Assembly: GCA_021781625.1 (NCBI GenBank)
Contig: JAJXWL010000162.1
Coordinates: forward strand, 1-5,033
Source of the DNA: a bacterium
Lineage (GTDB): Bacteria > Spirochaetota > Spirochaetia > JABEVK01
DNA: 5,033 nt
Direction of reading: 5' to 3'
Made by a program: the position numbers and the translations under genes. Positions 1-4,397 of this stretch are shown piece by piece. The notes beneath the pieces are model-generated. The model was not told where the DNA came from. It saw nothing but the letters and a program-made list of their open reading frames with translations, and ran no database searches. Numbering within the stretch: the stretch's first letter is position 1; each line of letters opens with the position of its first letter.

Positions 1-325
1 AAACGGGAATGATCTTTACTGCATGATTCCTTTGACGATTGTTCAAGCGGCTTTGGGAACCGAGGTCAATGTGACGACTTTGGACGATAAAAAGCTCAAA
101 TTGAAGGTTCCTGCCGGAACCCAAAACGGAAAAATGTTCCGCATTAAAGATGCCGGTGTTCCTTACCTGCACATGAACGGCAAGCGAGGCGACCTGTACA
201 TTAAGATCCATGTGGAAGTCCCCACAGGCCTAAGCGGAAAGTCAAAGGACTTGTTGTCTCAACTCGGCGAACAAATTGGTGAGAATTTAGACCCTAAGCC
301 GATTCGGTTGTCACAAATCTCTTAA
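1..325 (+). CDS. dnaJ: Chaperone protein DnaJ (Hsp40), C-terminal fragment; 5' end outside window
   Basis: The reading frame is open from the first full codon (base 2) to TAA at 323-325, giving about 107 residues, so the J domain, zinc fingers and first substrate-binding domain lie upstream of the window. What is visible is the second C-terminal beta domain: 'NDLYCMIPLTIVQAALGTEV', then 'KVPAGTQNGKMFRIKDAGVP', then 'RGDLYIKIHVEVP'. These are the conserved blocks that close DnaJ proteins. DnaJ is the cytoplasmic co-chaperone that binds unfolded protein and stimulates the DnaK ATPase. The ATG at 23 is an internal methionine, because the upstream codons (NGNDLYC) match the family. The gene ends just before a hairpin terminator, so it is the last gene of its transcript. 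The DnaJ assignment is very secure; spirochaete resemblance is only an impression. Confidence 0.95.
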   Translation, partial: NGNDLYCMIPLTIVQAALGTEVNVTTLDDKKLKLKVPAGTQNGKMFRIKDAGVPYLHMNGKRGDLYIKIHVEVPTGLSGKSKDLLSQLGEQIGENLDPKPIRLSQIS

Positions 326-351
326 GAAAATTGAAAGCATCTCTGAACCAC

Positions 352-378
352 CCCAGCCGCGTCTCGTAGGCGGCTGGG
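352..378. terminator. Hairpin terminator shared by convergent dnaJ and small ORF
   Basis: A perfect 9-bp GC-rich stem (CCCAGCCGC at 352-360 with GCGGCTGGG at 370-378) encloses a 9-nt loop. An outer AAC/GTT pairing (346-348 with 383-385) may extend it across an internal loop. It lies 27 bp after the dnaJ stop and 5 bp after the minus-strand stop of the small ORF, which is the expected place for a bidirectional terminator between convergent genes. The U-tract is weak on both strands (AGTTGTT on plus), so termination could be inefficient or helped by Rho. The structure is seen directly; its function is inferred. Confidence 0.65.
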
Positions 379-383
379 AGTTG

Positions 384-515
384 TTAAAACCACCACATTC
401 CCAGCTTAAGGTATCCAGCGCCACCTAAGGCATTGAGCAACAAATCACCCCACATGACCAACAGGGGCAGGGCAAAAACACCCAGAACTAGAAAGAGTTT
501 ACTTCGGCTTTTCAT
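384..515 (-). CDS. Small hydrophobic (single-pass membrane) protein, 43 aa, unknown function
   Basis: Minus-strand ORF from ATG at 515-513 to TAA at 386-384. The product starts MKSRSKLFLVLGVFALPLLV and ends GYLKLGMWWF. Basic residues (K2, R4, K6) precede an uninterrupted hydrophobic stretch of about residues 7-22, giving the profile of an inner-membrane single-pass protein with its N terminus in the cytoplasm. An aromatic WWF tail follows. No family is recognised. Three things suggest a real gene: a good promoter (TTGACG, 17 bp, TACTTT) ends 6 nt before the ATG, the stop sits directly against a hairpin terminator, and the ORF fills an otherwise empty gap. An alternative ATG at 533 would give 49 aa with a GGAAGG only 2 nt away, which is too close to act as a normal ribosome-binding site. 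It could be a small regulatory membrane protein or a type I toxin-like peptide; the sequence does not decide. Confidence 0.55.
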   Translation of the reverse strand: MKSRSKLFLVLGVFALPLLVMWGDLLLNALGGAGYLKLGMWWF

Positions 516-521
516 GGATAA

Positions 522-550
522 AAAGTATCTCATCCCCTTCCGGGCGTCAA
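522..550 (-). promoter_or_regulatory. Sigma70-type promoter of the small ORF (leaderless)
   Basis: On the minus strand, -35 TTGACG (550-545) and -10 TACTTT (527-522) are separated by exactly 17 bp. Transcription should start 6-7 nt past the -10 box, which falls on or one base before the ATG at 515, predicting a leaderless mRNA. The -35 box is back to back with that of the divergent synthetase promoter, 5 bp away. No start-site data are available. Confidence 0.6.
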
Positions 551-555
551 TGGAA

Positions 556-585
556 TTGACGGTTCATTCTTTCGACACCTATAAT
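556..585 (+). promoter_or_regulatory. Sigma70-type promoter of acyl-CoA synthetase gene (leaderless)
   Basis: -35 TTGACG (556-561, five of six consensus bases) and a perfect -10 TATAAT (580-585) are separated by 18 bp. The expected start site is 592-593, so the first transcribed base would be at or next to the A of the ATG at 593. There is therefore no room for a Shine-Dalgarno sequence. A GGGG at 587-590 lies too close to the ATG and would be upstream of the transcript. This is the best consensus promoter in the window. Confidence 0.75.
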
Positions 586-592
586 TGGGGTT

Positions 593-2236
593 ATGCCGCA
601 GAATACTCACTGGCCGACGTTAAGCGAGCTGTTCGAGACCACGGTAAAGGCACACCCCGACCGACCGTTTCTCACAGTTTTTATAGAGTCCGAAAAGAAA
701 ATCATTACCTACGCCGAAGCCCGGGTGCTTTGTCACCGTTGGGGGGCTCTCTTCGTGCAACGGGGCATTCGACCTGGACAATCGGTTGCCTTGCGGGGAA
801 AAAACTCACCTTCTTGGGTGTTGGCCTTTTTAGGTTGTGTTCAGGTGGGGGCCGTCATTGTTCCCTTAGACTCCCAAATCTCCGACACCGATGCGGTCAA
901 ATTGGCTCATGCAGGGGAATGCCGACTTTTTGTCCATGATTCCGATTCCAGCGGTGTTCTTTCTTTATTAAAAGATATTCCAGCCCTTTCCCTGGACTCG
1001 GAACTACCCCCGCCGCTGGAAACGATGGGACCTCACAAGCCTGACGATACGGCGGCGATCTTATTTACTAGCGGTACCACAGGCCACCCCAAAGGGGTGA
1101 TGCTAACACACGAGAATCTGACCAGCGACTGCCTCTTAGCGCAAAAGTTGCTCAGTATTTCGGCCGAGGATGTGTTTTATGCGCTTTTACCGCTCCACCA
1201 TGCTTACACGTTGTTGGCCGTATTCTTAGAAGCCGTTTCGGTGGGAGCTTCTTTGCTGTTTGCCGAAAAGCTCGCCATCAGCGCCGTCTTGCACGACCTC
1301 AAAAGGGGTGGGGTAACGATGTTCTTGGCGGTTCCGTTATTATTCAATAAGCTCTTGGATGGCTTGCTTCAAGCGGTGCGCAAAAAAGGCCTTTTTGTTT
1401 GGTGGTCAGTGAGAGCTTTGATGAAGCTATCGGGTGTGGTGAAAAAAACTACAGGGCAAAACCCTGGGCGAAAGTGGTTTCGGTCGTTGCTGGAACAAGC
1501 TGGTCTGGCATCCCTTCGCGTCTGTATCTCGGGCGGTGGGCCTTTAGCCCCCAAGGTTTTTCGCCGCTTGAATGAATTGGGTCTGGATTTTGTGCAAGGC
1601 TACGGACTGACCGAAACATCGCCGATTTTGGCGTTAAATCCTGTGACAAAATACAAAGAAAACTCTGTCGGAAGAATTCTCCCCGGGGTAGAAGCCCGTT
1701 TGCGGGATGTCGATGCTCAAGGTCAGGGCGAACTCGTTGTCAAAGGGCCCATGATTATGAAAGGGTACTTCCGCGACCCCGAAGCGACGGCAGAAGTCCT
1801 CCAAGAGGGATGGCTAAGAACAGGTGATGTGGGCCGTATGGATGAGGAAAACTACCTTTACCTGACGGGACGAGCCAAATCGCTCATCGTTTCGGAAGGC
1901 GGAAAAAATGTTTACCCCGAAGAGATCGAGTATGCCTTTCAAACTCATGCCGAAATTGAGCAAATCTTAGTCAGAGGTTGGTTGAAAGACCGTGAAAAGA
2001 AAGTGGAAGGCATTGAAGCCTTAATTTTTCCGAATCCTGAAAGTGTTAAACTCTGGTCGCAGGGTAAAGCCCCGAGTGAAATCCCCGCTGTGGTCAATTC
2101 AGCGGTGAGCGAGATTGTGGCTCAGGTGAACCGAACCCTTCTACCGTATCAGAAAATCGACCGTTTCACCCTATTGGATACCCCCTTAGAGATGACGACG
2201 ACCCGAAAAGTCCGGCGGTTTACCACAGCGAGTTAA
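593..2236 (+). CDS. AMP-forming acyl-CoA synthetase (long-chain fatty acid-CoA ligase type)
   Basis: Complete 547-aa enzyme of the ANL adenylating superfamily. It would activate a carboxylic acid, probably a fatty acid, with ATP to an acyl-adenylate and then pass it to CoA. Motifs in order: phosphate loop TSGTTGHPKG (159-168); GGGPLAPKV (314-322); QGYGLTETSP (335-344); TGD with the ribose-binding Asp at 412; GRAKS with Arg427 in the hinge; GGKNVYPEEIE (436-446); and a C-terminal TTRKVRR placing the likely adenylation lysine at 539. The extended, basic 260-300 region before the GGGP motif is typical of bacterial FadD/long-chain-type ligases. No signal peptide or clear membrane segment is seen, so it is probably cytoplasmic or peripheral. 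The ATG at 593 is supported by the family-like N terminus (TLSELFE...HPDRPFL) and by the promoter just upstream. It is transcribed alone, divergent from the small ORF and convergent with arfB. The acyl substrate cannot be read from sequence. Confidence 0.92.
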   Translation: MPQNTHWPTLSELFETTVKAHPDRPFLTVFIESEKKIITYAEARVLCHRWGALFVQRGIRPGQSVALRGKNSPSWVLAFLGCVQVGAVIVPLDSQISDTDAVKLAHAGECRLFVHDSDSSGVLSLLKDIPALSLDSELPPPLETMGPHKPDDTAAILFTSGTTGHPKGVMLTHENLTSDCLLAQKLLSISAEDVFYALLPLHHAYTLLAVFLEAVSVGASLLFAEKLAISAVLHDLKRGGVTMFLAVPLLFNKLLDGLLQAVRKKGLFVWWSVRALMKLSGVVKKTTGQNPGRKWFRSLLEQAGLASLRVCISGGGPLAPKVFRRLNELGLDFVQGYGLTETSPILALNPVTKYKENSVGRILPGVEARLRDVDAQGQGELVVKGPMIMKGYFRDPEATAEVLQEGWLRTGDVGRMDEENYLYLTGRAKSLIVSEGGKNVYPEEIEYAFQTHAEIEQILVRGWLKDREKKVEGIEALIFPNPESVKLWSQGKAPSEIPAVVNSAVSEIVAQVNRTLLPYQKIDRFTLLDTPLEMTTTRKVRRFTTAS

Positions 2237-2242
2237 TCGAAG

Positions 2243-2662
2243 CTAACTAAAGTCTGAACGGCGGTTACTTTTGACGAGGCTTCTCAGCCGTTTGGTTTGA
2301 AGTCGCTTTTCTTGAGAAGAGCGAGTTTTTTGAGTGGCTTTGCGCGGTGGGCGAATTTTTAGGGCCTCTAGAATTAGGTTCAGAGCTTTGTCTAAGGCGG
2401 CCGATCGGTTCAGGTCTTGGGTGCGATGTTCCTGTGCCGCTAAAGAAAGACAACCTTCTTTAAGGCGGGAACTCAGCCGCTCTTGGATGAGAAGTCGTTC
2501 TTCGGGACGTAAAACTTTCAGCGAGGCTAGGGGGAGGGTGAGCCAAACTTTCGTATTCAGCTTGTTGACGTTTTGTCCTCCAGGTCCCCCCGCTTTGACA
2601 AAAGTGCACTGGCTATTGGCCGCAATTTCTTGAAAAAGGGTAGCTTTTCTCTGTAAGTCCAT
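2243..2662 (-). CDS. arfB: Peptidyl-tRNA hydrolase ArfB (YaeJ family), ribosome rescue
   Basis: 139 aa, the length of E. coli ArfB (about 140). The class I release-factor catalytic motif appears as KAGGPGGQNVNK, with GGQ at residues 28-30, followed by the LNTKVWLTL strand. There is no codon-recognition domain, which is what separates ArfB from RF1 and RF2. A lysine/arginine-rich tail (about 104-135, including RPPRK, QEKRLQTKRLR) fits the ArfB segment that enters the empty mRNA channel of a stalled ribosome. Known family role: hydrolysing peptidyl-tRNA on non-stop ribosomes without tmRNA. ATG 2662 is the first start after an in-frame TGA and has no Shine-Dalgarno sequence; the promoter -10 box ends 5 nt before it. 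It converges on the synthetase gene with a 6-bp gap, and its 3' part carries that gene's terminator on the other strand. No terminator of its own was found in the sequence beyond its stop. Confidence 0.92.
   Translation of the reverse strand: MDLQRKATLFQEIAANSQCTFVKAGGPGGQNVNKLNTKVWLTLPLASLKVLRPEERLLIQERLSSRLKEGCLSLAAQEHRTQDLNRSAALDKALNLILEALKIRPPRKATQKTRSSQEKRLQTKRLRSLVKSNRRSDFS
2303..2331 (+). terminator. Intrinsic terminator of the synthetase gene, inside antisense arfB
   Basis: TCGCTTTTC (2303-2311) pairs with GAAGAGCGA (2316-2324) in a 9-bp stem with one G-T wobble and a TTGA tetraloop. It is followed by G and six T residues (2326-2331). This is the classic Rho-independent layout for plus-strand transcription, 66 nt past the synthetase stop. 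On the minus strand no T-run follows the stem, so it should not stop arfB transcription. It lies within the codons for the basic tail of ArfB. Confidence 0.8.
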
Positions 2663-2667
2663 GCCCC

Positions 2668-2696
2668 AGGGTAAGACGGAGCTTTTTCAGCGTCAA
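2668..2696 (-). promoter_or_regulatory. Sigma70-type promoter of arfB (leaderless)
   Basis: Minus-strand -35 TTGACG (2696-2691) and -10 TACCCT (2673-2668) are separated by 17 bp. The -10 is a weaker match but keeps the key TA...T positions. The predicted start site is the A of the ATG at 2662 or one base away. The -35 hexamer is identical to those of the two promoters at 545-561, which supports this as the host's own promoter style. Confidence 0.55.
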
Positions 2697-2714
2697 GTAA
2701 CCTGTTATTGATAC

Positions 2715-2752
2715 TATACTGCATTTGACAGTTAACTGCATTTGACAGTATA
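2715..2752. repeat. Tandem dyad operator, probable PadR binding site
   Basis: Two perfect 15-bp direct repeats, ACTGCATTTGACAGT, at 2718-2732 and 2735-2749 (period 17 bp). Each has inverted arms ACTG-N7-CAGT. The whole block is also one large dyad centred at 2733.5: TATACTG (2715-2721), CAGTTAACTG (2729-2738), CAGTATA (2746-2752). The first copy contains the padR -35 box and the second runs into the -10 box, so a bound regulator should block the promoter. PadR proteins are dimeric winged-helix repressors that commonly bind short dyads in their own promoters, so autoregulation is the simplest reading. Action on divergent arfB, whose -35 is 19 bp away, is possible but less certain. Confidence 0.8.
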
Positions 2753-2754
2753 TT
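2725..2754 (+). promoter_or_regulatory. Sigma70-type promoter of padR-MFS operon, inside operator
   Basis: Consensus -35 TTGACA (2725-2730) is followed after 18 bp by -10 TATATT (2749-2754), predicting a start near 2761 and a leader of only about 3 nt before the ATG at 2764. TATTCT at 2751-2756 is an alternative -10 with a poorer 20-bp spacer. The second TTGACA (2742-2747) has no -10 at a workable distance, so it is probably only part of the operator repeat. Confidence 0.65.
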
Positions 2755-2763
2755 CTTATCGAA

Positions 2764-3105
2764 ATGAGAAAAAATGGCCGCCATATGCCGGCATTCCTCC
2801 TGTTGTTTTTAGCGGAGACTCCACTGCATGGTGCCGCATTATTAGCGAAGATGGAAAAGGAACTTCCTTTTTGTTACGCGGATAGTGCCGGACTGTACAG
2901 AGCCTTACAAACACTTGAGGCGGAAGGATTGATTCGAGGCGAATGGGATAGCACCGAAAACGGTGCTCCCCGAAAGGTTTACGCTTTAACCTCGGCAGGT
3001 CGAACCGCTTTGACGTTACAAGCGGAAGAACTTCGCCAACGGCAAGCTAACCTGCAGGTTTTTTTTGAGCGGCTGGAAGCACTTCAGCACAAGGAGAATT
3101 TATGA
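2764..3105 (+). CDS. PadR-family winged-helix transcriptional regulator
   Basis: 113 aa, the size of a short PadR protein with little C-terminal domain. The N-terminal winged helix covers about residues 8-85: helix 1 MPAFLLLFLAETPLHGAALL, recognition region ADSAGLYRALQTLEAEGLIRGEW (39-61), and the wing GAPRKVYALTSAGRTAL (67-83), all family signatures. The last 30 residues (AEELRQRQANLQVFFERLEAL) form the probable dimerisation helix. ATG 2764 is the first start after an in-frame TGA at 2743; no Shine-Dalgarno sequence precedes it and the predicted leader is about 3 nt. The gene overlaps the exporter gene by 4 bp (ATGA). A PadR gene coupled to a transporter is a common drug- or metabolite-responsive pair, in which an inducer releases the repressor. 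The tandem operator just upstream supports autorepression. The ligand is unknown. Confidence 0.9.
   Translation: MRKNGRHMPAFLLLFLAETPLHGAALLAKMEKELPFCYADSAGLYRALQTLEAEGLIRGEWDSTENGAPRKVYALTSAGRTALTLQAEELRQRQANLQVFFERLEALQHKENL
3091..3096 (+). promoter_or_regulatory. Strong Shine-Dalgarno site for MFS gene inside padR 3' end
   Basis: AAGGAG lies 5 nt before the ATG at 3102, within the last codons of padR. It fixes the MFS start and shows that the host ribosome uses classical Shine-Dalgarno pairing, in contrast to the first genes of transcripts in this window. Confidence 0.85.
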
Positions 3106-4301
3106 GCGATACGACACTACCCCGAAGCCGGGGTGGGGTATTCAGTCTGACCATAACTTCGACAGCACACATGCTCAACGATATGTACAGCAACTTTTTG
3201 CCCCAGTTGTTGCCGTTTTTACTGGTCCTGATGCCAGGGTTTACGGCAACCCAAGCCGCGATATTGGTTGCTTCATTCAACATCTCTTCGTCGCTCTTTC
3301 AACCCATTTTTGGGTATTTTGTGGATGCCAAGGGGCGTTCGTGGCTGATCTACCTGGGCACTTTGTGGATGTCCGTGTTTTTGAGCTTAACCGGTGTGGC
3401 TGGCAGTTTTCCCCTGATGGTGGTCTTGGCGGCGACGGCGGGTTTGGGGACCTCAGCCTTTCATCCCCCGGCTTCTTCACTTGTTAATGGACTCAGTGTT
3501 CATCGTAAAGCGGTCTATCAATCTTTTTTTGTTTCGGCAGGAAACTTGGGCTTTGCTCTAGCCCCCCTTCTTCTGGTTCCGTTGTTTCAAGCGGGGGGGA
3601 TTGCCGCCAGCACCTTGCTGTGGATTCCTGGTGTGCTCACCGCAGGCTTGTTGTTTTTCTTCTTACCCAAGCTGAAGCCCTCTGCCCAAAGCTATACTTT
3701 AAAAGAAGTCGCTAGTTCGATTTTTCATGCTCGGCGTGACTTGGCCGTCGTATTGGGAGTCATTGCCCTCCGTGCGGCCGCTTACACGGGGCTTTTGACA
3801 CTGTTACCCCTGTTTTTCCATGCCAAAGGCGTAAGTCAAATCGACTCTGGGCGTTTGACCGGGTTAATGCTTTTGACGGGGGCCGTGGGGGGGCTTTTTG
3901 GCGGCTGGTTTTCAGACCGCTGGGGACGCAAACCCGTGATTGTCATTTCGCTGATGGCAGCCTCCGCGCTTTTCTGGGGTTTCTTGGTCACCTCGGGGGG
4001 ATTCAGTGTTGTCCTTTTGGGGCTGGCCGGAGCCGCCTTATTGGCCAATTTTTCTGTCACGATTGTAGCGGCTCAAGAAACGCTCCCGCACCATAAAGCT
4101 ATGGCCACGGGGTTAAGTATGGGGTTTGCCAATGGCATCGGTGCCTTGGGCGTTATAGGAATCGGCGGGTTAGCGGATCACTTGGGCTTGTTCTCGGCCG
4201 TCGGCTTGGCCGTAAGCTTACCGTTCGTGGCGGGGCTTTTGGCCCTGGTGATGCGAAAAAGTGTCAGTGACCGACAAAAACGCTTTCAGCCAAAAAGGTG
4301 A
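3102..4301 (+). CDS. MFS exporter, fosmidomycin-resistance (Fsr)-like
   Basis: 399 aa, close to E. coli Fsr (about 406 aa), with the hydrophobicity of a 12-helix major facilitator. Fsr-like blocks: TAHMLNDMYSNFLPQLLPFL (21-40) in helix 1; QPIFGYFVDAKGR (67-79), the first motif A (G-x3-D-x2-G-R) between helices 2 and 3; GLGTSAFHPPASSLV (114-128); SAGNLGFALAPLL (145-157); and the second motif A, GGWFSDRWGRK (267-277), between helices 8 and 9. A basic stretch around 190-212 is the central cytoplasmic loop, and the tail after 384 is basic and cytoplasmic. Family members are proton-driven drug or metabolite exporters in the inner membrane. Translation is coupled to padR by the ATGA overlap and an AAGGAG site. 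The substrate is not predictable; fosmidomycin is only the namesake. No terminator was found after the stop, so read-through into the HD-GYP gene is plausible. Confidence 0.9.
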   Translation: MSDTTLPRSRGGVFSLTITSTAHMLNDMYSNFLPQLLPFLLVLMPGFTATQAAILVASFNISSSLFQPIFGYFVDAKGRSWLIYLGTLWMSVFLSLTGVAGSFPLMVVLAATAGLGTSAFHPPASSLVNGLSVHRKAVYQSFFVSAGNLGFALAPLLLVPLFQAGGIAASTLLWIPGVLTAGLLFFFLPKLKPSAQSYTLKEVASSIFHARRDLAVVLGVIALRAAAYTGLLTLLPLFFHAKGVSQIDSGRLTGLMLLTGAVGGLFGGWFSDRWGRKPVIVISLMAASALFWGFLVTSGGFSVVLLGLAGAALLANFSVTIVAAQETLPHHKAMATGLSMGFANGIGALGVIGIGGLADHLGLFSAVGLAVSLPFVAGLLALVMRKSVSDRQKRFQPKR

Positions 4302-4349
4302 TGGCCGCACCAACGCTAAGGGGCAGAGAGTTTTTTAACTTTCACCACC

Positions 4350-4378
4350 TTTACGGATTAAAGATTGCCCTCCATAAT
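4350..4378 (+). promoter_or_regulatory. Candidate local promoter of the HD-GYP gene
   Basis: TTTACG (4350-4355) and CATAAT (4373-4378) are separated by 17 bp. The -10 matches five of six consensus bases and the -35 four of six. The predicted start is near 4384, giving a 14-nt leader that keeps the Shine-Dalgarno site. It is weaker than the other promoters here and overlaps the left arm of the hairpin described separately. Confidence 0.4.
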
Positions 4379-4392
4379 TTTGTTGTGGAGGG
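4368..4392 (+). promoter_or_regulatory. Hairpin sequestering the HD-GYP ribosome-binding site
   Basis: CCCTCCATAA (4368-4377) can pair with TTGTGGAGGG (4383-4392): seven Watson-Crick pairs, one G-T wobble, two A-T pairs and a 5-nt loop. The right arm contains the whole Shine-Dalgarno sequence GGAGG (4387-4391), which sits 6 nt before the ATG at 4398. No T-run follows, so it is not an intrinsic terminator. In RNA that includes both arms the site would be hidden, suggesting translational control. The pairing is seen in the sequence; the regulatory role is inferred. Confidence 0.5.
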
Positions 4393-4397
4393 GCCAG

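Noticed and set aside
433..939. 168-codon plus-strand ORF with a TTG start overlapping the synthetase start
   Set aside because: It mostly overlaps the well-supported synthetase in another frame, shows no recognisable domain, and crosses the divergent promoter region.
2232..2247. Short GTTA/TAAC inverted repeat at the synthetase-arfB junction as a terminator
   Set aside because: Only 4 bp of AT-rich stem and no T-run; the terminator at 2303-2331 explains plus-strand termination.
2334..2633. 99-codon plus-strand ORF opposite arfB
   Set aside because: Shadow of the arfB coding strand; arginine/serine-rich translation without family features.
2718..2749. Direct repeats as a possible CRISPR or phage attachment site
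   Set aside because: There are only two 15-bp copies with a 2-bp gap, internal dyad arms and promoter boxes inside them. No integrase or cas gene is nearby, so an operator fits much better.
3102..4301. Calling the exporter a true fosmidomycin resistance gene
   Set aside because: The similarity is to the Fsr family as a whole; MFS substrate cannot be read from these motifs.
4359..4385. TAAAGATT resembling the -35 part of a flagellar sigma28 promoter upstream of the HD-GYP gene
   Set aside because: No GCCGATAA-like -10 follows at the required spacing; the sequence there is TTTTGTTG.
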